Positions 55,044 to 64,000 of a stretch of 64,000 bases of DNA are shown here, piece after piece (the first letter of the stretch is position 1; the number at the start of each line of letters is the position of its first letter). The stretch spans positions 57,208,507 to 57,272,506 of the forward strand of contig OX101816.2 of NCBI GenBank assembly GCA_944452925.2, in the 5' to 3' direction. The position numbers and the translations under genes are program-made. Origin of the DNA: Chrysolina oricalcia (lineage: Eukaryota > Arthropoda > Insecta > Coleoptera > Chrysomelidae). The notes under the pieces are model-generated. The model had not been told where the DNA came from and did not search any database. It saw only the letters and a list, made by a program, of their open reading frames with translations.

Positions 55044-55571
55044 CCCTGGAGTGGACGCGTGTTTTTATTTTACAAGAAGGGGCGCGTTGGGTCCAACATA
55101 CCCACAAAAAAAGCCTAATATTTCCCAAAAATCAAACATATATTTAAAAAATTGTATCAAAGTGTTACTGTACTCACAGAAGAAGACGAAAAACTGCAAA
55201 AAAAATGTTGATTCTTCAAAAAACAAATTGAACCGTGATATTAATAAACACTATTTTTCCGCAAATGTCATGGCACAAGTTTGGCACACACATACAGTAT
55301 GTTCTAAACAAATGAATTTTTGGCAAATTCGGCACTTGTATCGCGTTTTGCGATCTTTGCAGAATGCGCATCTGCCACGTTTATTTTCAACTATTGACAC
55401 TGGCATCACCATTTCAGTTCCAGTAATTGTCGCTGCAGCTTGTCTAATTTCTCTTGGTAGGTATGTAGAATGTACTCGTTCTTTCATATAGTCCCATAAT
55501 AATGATTTGGCAAGATTTTTTAAAAATATTCGTCTTTCAACCTTCGCATCTGCTTCTTTCCCACTTCTCAT
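55044..55571 (-). mobile_element. piggyBac-like element, 3' part only
   Basis: CCCTGGAGTGGACGCGTG follows TTAA (55040-55043), the target and terminal pattern of piggyBac elements. The subterminal block GCGCGTTGGGTCCAA at 55080-55097 is repeated at 55793-55808 in direct, not inverted, orientation. The minus-strand coding end lies at 55571-55251. The other terminus is not identified. Confidence 0.7.
55251..55571 (-). pseudogene. piggyBac transposase C-terminus with zinc-finger tail
   Basis: RRIFLKNLAKSLLWDYMKER, then a linker, then GRCAFCKDRKTRYKCRICQK and FICLEHTVCVCQTCA. C--C----K--Y-C--C---C--H is the C-terminal cysteine-rich domain of piggyBac transposases, which binds the element's ends. 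The ~106-residue frame is open, but the catalytic DDD core is gone. The true protein would be ~550-600 residues. Confidence 0.85.
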
Positions 55572-55624
55572 GGCATTACTTTTATAATTACTTTCTTATG
55601 TATAAATATTCACGAACTTGATGA

Positions 55625-55665
55625 AATCTGTAGTTACTTGAAAATGGTGTAAAAGCCGAAACCGG
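55625..55665 (+). ncRNA. Degenerate hammerhead-like motif
   Basis: TTAC, then CTTGAAAA in place of CTGANGA, GG-loop-CC, GAAA, palindromic ACCGGT with cut site GTC, then GTAA pairing with the first TTAC. Stem III and stem I look right, but the first core box is damaged, so it is not expected to cleave. Confidence 0.35.
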
Positions 55666-55849
55666 TCGTAATAAAGTAGTAAAGTGTTAGTGGAAACTGG
55701 ACAAAAGTTACATTTTTCTTCCTTTTCTTATTTCATCATGAATTTCCACAAAATAAATAGATCATCAATCAAACAAGTTCCTTACGCAAACGTGCGCGTT
55801 GGGTCCAATAGACCGAAATCAGCCCTGGAATCGATGTTTTTCACTTCTC

Positions 55850-56680
55850 AGCGTTAAAACTACTAATCAGCATATGTTGTAATCTAACTTGAAGGTACTG
55901 ATGCGCACAGACTTCATCGCACCCTCTAGCGAAAGCATCAAGACTATTAAGATTTACATGGGCCGGACATTATCCTGTATTTCATCTGTCAAATGTGTTT
56001 GCAGTTTTCTTTCAAATTATTGTTTCAAAAGTTTCACAAGAGGTGGCTCGTTTTCAACCCAAATAATTTGTAGCTCCCGAACTCTAAGCTTCAGACCATA
56101 TGTATTATACTTTGTTGAAATCTGATCTGACTGACTAAATGAGAATAAAAATACAGCAATAACGCTCATAAACCCCTTCATTTCTGCCATCTTCTGCCAG
56201 TCCAGCCGCAACACTTACAGCCGTATGCATAGCCGTATGCTCGACTGTGCATTATAATCCATGTGTTGCGAACGGCAAAACTCTGGCGAGTCGCTGACGA
56301 TTGACTATGCATACTGCTGTTAAATTTCTTGAAAGAAAGAAAACTAAAACATAAATAATCCAAATGGACTATGGAAAAGTCAGAATTGTCAACGGAAAAC
56401 AAGCCCGTAGTGAACTAATATCCATTGCAACAGAAGACGGAAGTCGGAAAGAAAAAATACCCCGACCTCGCCAATGAATGAACAAACAACTCGAACAAAT
56501 AATTCAATCGTTCAAAGCAGGCAGAGAACATAAAATCTGAGATACTGGAGATATTGAGATCTCATTTCAGCTCCTATAACTTACATAATGAACAAGTATT
56601 GGCACATTTCCAAGTATTTAAAAAAATGCAACAATTAAACCTATAATCTATATAATATATAGCAGGAAACAAAACACAGG
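55850..56680. other. No confirmed gene; one short ORF with signal-like start
   Basis: On the minus strand, 56193-56017 encodes MKGFMSVIAVFLFSFSQSD, which resembles a signal peptide, followed by ~40 residues and a stop. No splice context or homology is recognised. The flanking 56200-56480 is somewhat richer in CG than its surroundings. Confidence 0.25.
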
Positions 56681-56689
56681 TAATAAATT

Positions 56690-57230
56690 ATATGGCAACT
56701 TCTTTAATAAGCAGCTTTGCGAAAGTCCTTGAAAAGTTCCTGGAAATGAGATTCGTTAGCAGCCTGAAAAACAATACGGTTTCAAGCAGTCCAAATCAAC
56801 TGAAGATGCGATGATGGACCTGACTGAAAAAATCTATAATTCCATGGACAAAAGGAAACCATGCCTCTGCATCTTCGTAGATTTGGACAAAGCCTTTGAC
56901 AAAGCTTCTTGAAACACTTGAAAGTGTGGGTTTTCGGGGAACGCCACTCAAGTTATTGGAAAGCTATCTTTGTGAAAGAAAGCAAGTGGTCAATATCGAT
57001 GGCACGATAAGTTCAGAAAAAACTCTGGAAAACGGCGTACCACAAGGTACTGTGTTGGGACCTATGCTAATCATTGTGTACCTCAATGAGCTTTCCAAGG
57101 CAACAACACAGGGCAGCATAATCATTAGTTGTCAAAACGTCAAACTACCAGGCGGTAGAGTAATTAAGAACAACGATAAAATTGAAATGAATAGTTATAA
57201 TTATTTACAAAATCACAAACTTAAATAGAA
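56690..57230 (+). pseudogene. Non-LTR reverse transcriptase fragment
   Basis: LISSFAKVLEKFLEMRFVSS, then QYGFKQSKSTEDAMMDLTEK, CLCIFVDLDKAFDK (first catalytic Asp), GFRGTPLKLLESYLCERKQV and ENGVPQGTVLGPMLIIVYLN. The YADD palm and everything after it are lost at about 57130. It lies ~200 bp upstream of the conserved Hecw exon, in its intron. Confidence 0.82.
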
Positions 57231-57439
57231 CGTTTCTGAAAATTGGCGGATTTTTGGCAGAAATAGCAAAAACTTACTTTTCTGATACAAAACTCTAATT
57301 TATTATTAAAGGCAAATACCTGCACATACCTTATTTAGATCATTTATGTAATGGTCACGTCATTTTTTAGAAAATTACACACAACTTATAATTAAGTCCG
57401 CAAAAGTATATAAAGTTGAAATATTGTTTTTTGTTTCAG

Positions 57440-57670
57440 CCTCTTTGAACAGGAGATTATGTCATATGTTCCTGCGGTGACGGTAGACAACAGGGCGAAC
57501 ACCACTTCGAGGAGCCCCAGGGGCTCCCCTCAACCATCCCCCATCGCATCGCCGGGTTTGAGCAGGCATCGGGTACCTGCTCCCCACAAGAGGGATTTTG
57601 AGGCGAAATTGAGAAATTTTTATAGAAAGCTGGAGAGCAAAGGATATGGACAGGGGCCAGGCAAATTCAA
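57440..57670 (+). CDS. Hecw: Exon of HECW-type HECT E3 ubiquitin ligase
   Basis: The only clearly conserved host exon. Acceptor TTTTTTGTTTCAG precedes 57440; donor AA|GTAAGT follows 57670. The 231 bp are phase 2 at both ends, with no stop in frame. The product reads LFEQEIMSYVPAVTVDN, a Ser/Pro-rich spacer (SPRGSPQPSPIASPG), then KRDFEAKLRNFYRKLESKGY and GQGPGKFK. HECW1/HECW2 proteins have LFE-EIMSYVP and RDFEAKLRNFYRKLE-KG-GQGPGK just before the HECT domain, which transfers ubiquitin from E2 to substrates. The WW-domain exons should lie upstream and the HECT exons downstream, outside what I can identify here. The ATG at 57459 is internal, not a start. The Ser/Pro spacer is the variable part between species. 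Confidence 0.9.
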
Positions 57671-57823
57671 GTAAGTTGAACAAATATACATTTCTCTAAA
57701 TCTGTTATTATCCGATTCAGAAGGTTTTTGTTTTTTCGATAGATTTGACTCTTATGTTTGTCATGATGTCAGAACGCTGTGGCAGAATGACAGATGAGTG
57801 CAATAAAGACTTTATTGCACTTA

Positions 57824-57971
57824 GGGCCAGTTTTTCGTGTTCCAGTTAAACTCCAGATAACTAACTAATAGTTTAGAATGTGATCCTTCAAACGTCATTG
57901 AAGAATGTCGTTCACCATCTAAACTATTAGATAGTTATCTGGAGTTTAACTGGAACATGAAAAACTGGCCC
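57824..57971. mobile_element. 148-bp MITE (PIF/Harbinger-like ends)
   Basis: GGGCCAGTTTTTCGTGTTCC and inverted GGAACATGAAAAACTGGCCC bound a palindrome whose stem continues through AGTTAAACTCCAGATAACTA. Flanks are TTA on the left and TCA on the right, near the 3-bp TWA duplications of Harbinger elements. The surrounding GTGCAATAAAG occurs on both sides. It lies 154 bp past the Hecw exon. Confidence 0.78.
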
Positions 57972-58062
57972 TCAGTGCAATAAAGAACTAGATTTTCAAC
58001 TAAATACAGTCCAATAAAGTTTTGTTTTTTGCATGAGCGTAGAAAATAGTTATTTATTGTAT

Positions 58063-58161
58063 AAGTGTTTTAGGAATCATTTTATTTGCTCAAGAATGTA
58101 AACGCGAGAGCGAAGCTCGAGCGTTTAAATTTCTTAAGCAAATAAAATGTATCTAAAACAC
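58063..58161. repeat. Palindromic MITE-like repeat
   Basis: GTGTTTTAGGAATCATTTTA and AAATGTATCTAAAACAC close a stem with GCAAATAAAAT and the loop GAGAGCGAAGCTC. One half recurs at 32862-32905. Confidence 0.65.
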
Positions 58162-58294
58162 GCATGCAATACAACGTTTTATTCACAATCACATTCATTT
58201 AGAATCAGAATCGCGGAAATTTTTCATCACAAAATGATTTGACGTTTTGCTCTGACAGCGGCTGTCACCTCCTCAAAAATCATTGAAATAACAT

Positions 58295-58540
58295 ACAAAA
58301 ATATCGGGAGGTGTTGAATGGTTGCTATGTATTTTCGATTGTTTATCGACTCCATTTGTAAAAATTTGTGAAGTTGGTGAAAATAAGTAAAATGTGATTG
58401 ATATTCAAGATTGTATTTTTCATTATTCCAGTAGTGGAATAAAGTAATTTCATTATTCCACTAGTGAATAAAGTGGTACTTTATACGGTTCATAAGTGTG
58501 GATAAAACTTCAATTATAAGGTGATTGTGGATAAAATTTA
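58295..58540. mobile_element. Uninterrupted copy of the 31804 repeat
   Basis: Inverted relative to 31804-32210. TATTTTCGATTGTTTATCGAC, CATTATTCCACTAGTG and CCGTATAAAGTACC-type blocks occur in the same order. It lacks the 127-bp insertion, so it represents the pre-insertion state. Confidence 0.75.
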
Positions 58541-58559
58541 TTGACATGAGTGCCCACAC

Positions 58560-59345
58560 ATTACATTTCGGACTGTTCAACCAAATCTCCATTTAATTCC
58601 GTACATTTATCGTATCTCGTATCGTTTTCTAATGTTAACGGGGTGATTTCTCTGCAAGCCTGTCTTATGTTTTCGCGTAGTTCCTCTTTGCTAGTTTTGC
58701 AAACTTTTGCTTTAAAGAAGCCCCAGAAAAAAATCCAATGGTGAAAAGTCTGGGGATCTCGGGGGAAACTCGATCAATGCATTATTACGCTCTATCCACC
58801 GATTAGAAAAATTGTCTTTCAATCAATCCCTCGCAATAATACTTCTGCCAGTGGAAGTTCATCCACAGCGTTGGAAATTTCGTTTTTCAAAAAATTCAAA
58901 AAATTTGACCATTCATATTGCTTTTAAAAAAAGGGTCAATTAGATTTAGATTTAGACTTATCTCACTTTGTCAACAAGATTAACTCTTTGGACAATTAAG
59001 TATATTTATTATTATTATTATTATTCTGGTATGTAATATTCCGCACCAAACATTTATTTTCTTCCGTCCAGTACCTTATATTTTGAGAATTAACTGTTCC
59101 ATTGGTTGCCTCTTCACTAAAGTTTCAAAGCCTCCTAATGAAAATAATATTTTTGAAATGTGGTATCCCAAGCGTGGTTGTATGAAACCAAGGTTGATAT
59201 TTGGAATTACTGTCAACCACCAAAGAAGAACTGCGTGAAAGAATAAGACTGATCGAATCTTATAGTTAGTTAGCATTAGAAAATGGTAGAATAAATGTAT
59301 CGATTTAGATCGGGATTTGGTTGAAAAATACGAAAATGAATGTGT
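58560..59345. pseudogene. Scrambled mariner-like transposase remnants
   Basis: Minus strand 58900-58560: NRWIERNNALIEFPPRSPDF and SPLDFFLG (third DDE motif), then KRNYAKT-like decay to a stop. Minus strand 59280-59060: NGTVNSQNIRYWTEEN. Plus strand 59222-59345: EELRERIRLIES and DLVEKYEN at the C-terminus. These belong to the family of the 1811-3630 element (ARSPDLSPLDFFLWG) but lie in opposite orientations, so the locus has been rearranged. A LINE tail (58945-59022) interrupts it. Confidence 0.55.
58945..59022 (+). mobile_element. LINE 3' tail with TTA microsatellite
   Basis: AGACTTATCTCACTTTGTC, then AACAAGATTAAC, GACAATTAAGTATATTTATT and (TTA)n form the plus-strand 3'-end signature shared with 13075-13136. 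It is inserted into the transposase remnants. Confidence 0.55.
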
Positions 59346-59421
59346 AGGCACTCTCATCTCAAATATTTTTTTTTTGTAGTTCATTTATGTTATCCATATT
59401 GGTTATTATTGATATTGATTA
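59311..59421 (+). repeat. Host tandem duplicate, copy 1
   Basis: CGGGATTTGGTTGAAAAATAC through AATGTGTAGGCACTCTCATC to TATTGATTA. Copy 2 is at 63639-63772. The giant foldback element lies between, inserted at the TTA near the end of copy 1. Confidence 0.75.
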
Positions 59422-62400
59422 TAGACTAAGAGCTGACGACGCAATTTTTGGAAGGTCCTTTTGGCAAGTTGAAATTGTGAAACAATATAACTTCGTCAAT
59501 TGGCGAATCCAGTCCCGCAAGTCTGGTAGAGTGTTTGCGGTTATTTCGCTACTGCGCAGCATATAACACTTGCAAAAAAAATATCCAAAGAAATATTTTT
59601 TTGGTAACTTGATTTTTTTTTAAACTTTTAATTTAGTGTATATAGAATTCGAAAACAAAAATCCAAGACGTTTTTGTCGGTTATAAAGTATTACCAGACC
59701 TCTTCAAAAATATTTTATAAAATTCCCTAAAAATGTACTTTTGGCAACTTGATTTTTTTTTTACTTTTAATTTAGTATATTTAGAATTCGAAAACAAAAA
59801 TCCAAGACGTTTTTGTTGGTTATAAAGTATTACCAGACCTCTTCAAAAATATTTTATAAAATTCCCAAAAAAATGTACTTTCGGCAACTTGATTTTTTTT
59901 AAACTTTTAATTTAGTATATATAGAATTCGAAAACAAAAATCCAAGACGTTTTTGTCGGTTATAAAGTATTACCAGACCTCTTCAAAAATATTTTATAAA
60001 ATTCCCAAAAAATGTACTTTTGGCAACTTGATTTTTTTTAACTTTTAATTTAGTATATATAGAATTCGAAAACAAAAATCCAAGACGTTTTTGTTGGTTA
60101 TAAAGTATTACCAGACCTCTTCAAAAATATTTTATAAAATTCCCAAAAAATGTACTTTCGGCAACTTGATTTTTTTTAACTTTTAATTTAGTATATATAG
60201 AATTCGAAAACAAAAATCCAAGACGTTTTTGTTGGTTATAAAGTATTACCAGACCTCTTCAAAAATATTTTATAAAATTCCCAAAAAATGTACTTTCGGC
60301 AACTTGATTTTTTTTTAACTTTTAATTTAGTATATATAGAATTCGAAAACAAAAATCCAAGACGTTTTTGTCGGTTATAAAGTATTACCAGACCTCTTCA
60401 AAAATATTTTATAAAATTCCCTAAAAATGTACTTTTGGCAACTTGATTTTTTTTAAACTTTTAATTTAGTATATATATAGAATTCGAAAACAAAAATCCA
60501 AGACGTTTTTGTTGGTTATAAAGTATTACCAGACCTCTTCAAAAATATTTTATAAAATTCCCAAAAAATGTACTTTCGGCAACTTGATTTTTTTTAACTT
60601 TTAATTTAGTATATATAGAATTCGAAAACAAAAATCCAAGACGTTTTTGTTGGTTATAAAGTATTACCAGACCTCTTCAAAAATATTTTATAAAATTCCC
60701 AAAAAATGTACTTTCGGCAACTTGATTTTTTTTTAACTTTTAATTTAGTATATATAGAATTCGAAAACAAAAATCCAAGACGTTTTTGTCGGTTATAAAG
60801 TATTACCAGACCTCTTCAAAAATATTTTATAAAATTCCCTAAAAATGTACTTTTGGCAACTTGATTTTTTTTAAACTTTTAATTTAGTATATATAGAATT
60901 CGAAAACAAAAATCCAAGACGTTTTTGTTGGTTATAAAGTATTACCAGACCTCTTCAAAAATATTTTATAAAATTCCCAAAAAATGTACTTTCGGCAACT
61001 TGATTTTTTTTTAACTTTTAATTTAGTATATATAGAATTCGAAAACAAAAATCCAAGACGTTTTTGTTGGTTATAAAGTATTACCAGACCTCTTCAAAAA
61101 TATTTTATAAAATTCCCAAAAAATGTACTTTCGGCAACTTGATTTTTTTTAACTTTTAATTTAGTATATATAGAATTCGAAAACAAAAATCCAAGACGTT
61201 TTTGTTGGTTATAAAGTATTACCAGACCTCTTCAAAAATATTTTATAAAATTCCCAAAAAATGTACTTTCGGCAACTTGATTTTTTTTAAACTTTTAATT
61301 TAGTATATATAGAATTCGAAAACAAAAATCCAAGACGTTTTTGTCGGTTATAAAGTATTACCAGACCTCTTCAAAAATATTTTATAAAATTCCCAAAAAA
61401 TGTACTTTTGGCAACTTGATTTTTTTTAACTTTTAATTTAGTATATATAGAATTCGAAAACAAAAATCCAAGACGTTTTTGTTGGTTATAAAGTATTACC
61501 AGACCTCTTCAAAAATATTTTATAAAATTCCCAAAAAATGTACTTTCGGCAACTTGATTTTTTTTTAACTTTTAATTTAGTATATATAGAATTCGAAAAC
61601 AAAAATCCAAGACGTTTTTGTCGGTTATAAAGTATTACCAGACCTCTTCAAAAATATTTTATAAAATTCCCTAAAAATGTACTTTTGGCAACTTGATTTT
61701 TTTTAAACTTTTAATTTAGTATATATAGAATTCGAAAACAAAAATCCAAGACGTTTTTGTCGGTTATAAAGTATTACCAGACCTCTTCAAAAATATTTTA
61801 TAAAATTCCCAAAAAATGTACTTTTGGCAACTTGATTTTTTTAAAACTTTTAATTTAGTATATATAGAATTCGAAAACAAAAATCCAAGGCGTTTTTGTC
61901 GGTTATAAAGTATTGCCAGACCTCTTCAAAAATATTTTATTAAATTCCCAAAAAATGTACTTTTGGCAACTTGATTTTTTTTAAACTTTTAATTTAGTAT
62001 ATATAGAATTCGAAAACAAAAATCCAAGACGTTTTTGTTGGTTATAAAGTATTACCAGACCTCTTCAAAAATATTTTATTAAATTCCCAAAAAATGTACT
62101 TTTGGCAACTTGATTTTTTTTAAACTTTTAATTTAGTATATATAGAATTCGAAAACAAAAATCCAAGGCGTTTTTGTCGGTTATAAAGTATTACCAGACC
62201 TCTTCAAAAATATTTTATTAAATTCCCAAAAAATGTACTTTTGGCAACTTGATTTATTTTATCTTTTAATTTAGTATATATAGCATTCGAAAACAAAAAT
62301 CCAAGACGTTTTTGTCGGTTATAAAGTATTACCAGACCTCTTCAAAAATATTTTATTAAATTCCCAAAAAATGTACTTTTGGCAACTTGATTTATTTTAT

Positions 62401-63620
62401 CTTTTAATTTAGTATATATAGCATTCGAAAACAAAAATCCAAGACGTTTTTGTCGGTTATAAAGTATTACCAGACCTCTTCAAAAATATTTTATTAAATT
62501 CCCAAAAAATGTACTTTTGGCAACTTGATTTATTTTATCTTTTAATTTAGTATATATAGCATTCGAAAACAAAAATCCAAGACGTTTTTGTCGGTTATAA
62601 AGTATTACCAGACCTCTTCAAAAATATTTTATTAAATTCCCAAAAAATGTACTTTTGGCAACTTGATTTTTTTTTAACTTTTAATTTAGTATATATAGAA
62701 TTCGAAAACAAAAATCCAAGACGTTTTTGTCGGTTATAAAGTATTACCAGACCTATTCAAAAATATTTTATAAAATTCACAAAAAATATGCTTTTGGCAA
62801 TCTGAAATTTAAATCACGTATTTACTGAGTAATTTCAATAATTCCTGCAAATCGCCAAACATATTTAGCGGTTTTAAACAATTCCCAGACGTGAATAAAG
62901 TTTACAAATAAGTACGACAAAAAAGTATTACGCGCAGCCATAACCAATCACATCGCGTGGAGCTGGGCCCCCATCAGCTGCCGGCATGCTTCGATTAGCT
63001 ATCTTTGTCGCACCTATGGCTGCGCGTAAGACTTTTTTGTCGTTCTTATTTGTAAACTTTATTCACGTCTGGGAATTGTTTAAAACCGCTAAATATGTTT
63101 GGCTTTTTGCAGGAATTATTGAAATTACTCAGTGAATACGTGATTTAAATTTCAGATTGCCAAAAGCATATTTTTTGTGAATTTTATAAAATATTTTTGA
63201 AGAGGTCTGGTAATACTTCATAACCGACAAAAACGAATTGGATTTTTGTTTTCGAATTCTATATATACTAAATTAAAAGTTAAAAAAATCAAGTTGCCAA
63301 AAGTACATTTTTTTGGGAATTTTATAAAATATTTTTGAAGAGGTCTGCTAATACTTTATAACCGACAAAAACGTCTTGGATTTTTGTTTTCGAATTCTAT
63401 ATATATACTAAATTAAAAGTTTAAAAAAAAATCAAGTTGCCAAAAAAATACTTTTTTGGATTTTTTTTGCAAGTGTTATATGCTGCGCAGTAGCGAAATA
63501 ACCGCAAACACGCTACCAGACTTGCGGGACTGGATTCGCCAATTGACGAAGTTATATTGGTTCACAATTTCAACTTGCCAAAAGGACCTTCCCAAAATTG
63601 CGTCGTCAGCTCTTAGTCTA
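59422..63620. mobile_element. 4.2-kb foldback element with asymmetric tandem arms
   Basis: TAGACTAAGAGCTGACGACG opens at 59422, and its inverted copy ends CTTAGTCTA at 63620. Left arm: a 165-bp outer block, 23 tandem ~139-bp units and an inner block up to 62942. Right arm: the same inner block (63015 on), only two units, then the outer block (63456-63620). The 72-bp centre (62943-63014) is unique and CG-containing. TTA flanks both sides (59419-59421 and 63621-63623). No protein is encoded. The structure is that of Foldback/Galileo-type elements, but a 3-bp TTA duplication points to Harbinger-type mobilisation. Confidence 0.88.
59587..62800 (+). repeat. Tandem array, 23 x ~139 bp
   Basis: Each unit contains GTACTTTTGGCAACTTGATT, TTTAGTATATATAGAATTCG, AAAATCCAAGACGTTTTTG, GGTTATAAAGTATTACCAG and CCTCTTCAAAAATATTTTAT. 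Unit spacing at CCAGACC is 137-141 bp from 59695 to 62749. Variants (GTCGG or GTTGG; TTTTGG or TTTCGG; CCCTAAAA or CCCAAAA) alternate in a partly three-unit pattern. Units near 62200-62600 share private changes (GCATTCG, TTATTTTATC). There is no ORF. It lies in the left arm of the foldback element. Confidence 0.95.
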
Positions 63621-63638
63621 TTACTATTTGATTTCAGT

Positions 63639-63772
63639 CGGGATTTAGTTGAAAAGTACGAAAATTAATGTGTAGGCACTCTCATCTCAAATCATTCTTT
63701 TGTTGTAGTTCATTTTATGTTATATAATATTGGTTATTAGTGATTATTGAATATTGATTACTATTTGATTTA
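63639..63772 (+). repeat. Host tandem duplicate, copy 2 (empty site)
   Basis: CGGGATTTAGTTGAAAAGTAC to ATTGATTACTATTTGATTT. It matches copy 1 plus the bases after the foldback element (63621-63634) and so shows the uninterrupted target ATTGATTACTATTTG. It contains the DLVEKYEN end of a mariner-like transposase. Confidence 0.75.
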
Positions 63773-64000
63773 AAGATGTACATTTCATTTCTTTGACAAT
63801 AAACTCCAGTGTTCTGAAGGATAACTATCTCCATGGGCGCCGCCAGTAATAATTTCAGGGGAGGGCAGATTTGTTTTGTGTTGCATTAAATTGAAATGAA
63901 GATACTTTTGATACCCACTACGAGTGTTGTTTGAAAAACATTAGAAAAACGATATAAAGAAGGTTAAGTACGTTAGTTAATAAGTATAACAACAAATTAA
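63773..64000. other. No recognised gene
   Basis: Ordinary AT-rich sequence to the window end; I see nothing specific. Confidence 0.4.

Noticed and set aside
57459..57461. ATG as start of a 71-codon gene
   Set aside because: The open frame continues upstream to a splice acceptor and matches the interior of HECW proteins, so it is an internal methionine.
59587..62800. CRISPR-like regular repeat array
   Set aside because: Units are ~139 bp, continuous and spacer-free in a eukaryotic, transposon-rich sequence; it is a tandem array in a foldback arm.

Overview
This window is eukaryotic, AT-rich nuclear DNA, most probably from an insect. Long coding regions are almost absent. One excellent conserved exon with canonical splice sites is present, and most of the rest is mobile-element wreckage typical of arthropods: Jockey/CR1-like non-LTR elements, mariner, Tc1, Tigger, hAT, piggyBac, a Penelope-like element, tRNA-derived SINEs and foldback/MITE elements. 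I read the window as mainly intronic DNA of a large plus-strand gene. The anchor is 57440-57670, an exon whose product matches the stretch just before the HECT domain of HECW-type E3 ubiquitin ligases (Drosophila Hecw, human HECW1/2). A second, less certain host gene lies on the minus strand: two or three spliced exons ending at 9068 with a poly(A) signal.

Layout. 0-5 kb: a foldback repeat with a hammerhead ribozyme motif (304-899), a mariner-like element with ~142-bp inverted repeats (1811-3630), a retrozyme-like duplicated unit with a textbook hammerhead (3633-4099), and LINE remnants. 5-13 kb: nested inverted repeats, the small minus-strand gene, and a degenerate repeat field. 13-20 kb: a 1.6-kb inverted-repeat element flanked by GAACAG that carries a reverse-transcriptase fragment, a CpG-rich island and several repeat families. 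20-30 kb: a SINE, a Tc1 pseudogene and several LINE RT/RNase H pieces, including a 411-codon ORF. 30-40 kb: mostly quiet AT-rich DNA, LINE C-termini and a Penelope-like GIY-YIG remnant. 40-43 kb: a mariner inserted inside a hAT element. 44-57 kb: LINEs, a nearly complete Tigger, a hAT inserted with a perfect 8-bp duplication into a palindromic repeat, and a piggyBac end. 57-64 kb: the Hecw exon, MITEs, and a 4.2-kb foldback element with 23 tandem ~139-bp units in one arm and two in the other.

The most interesting threads are three. First, self-cleaving hammerhead ribozyme motifs occur in retrozyme/foldback repeats, in a window that also holds a Penelope-like endonuclease remnant. Second, the giant foldback element has its empty target site preserved next to it. 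Third, datable nested insertions with exact target-site duplications are visible. All calls come from reading the sequence; family names rest on recognised motifs, and no database search was run.
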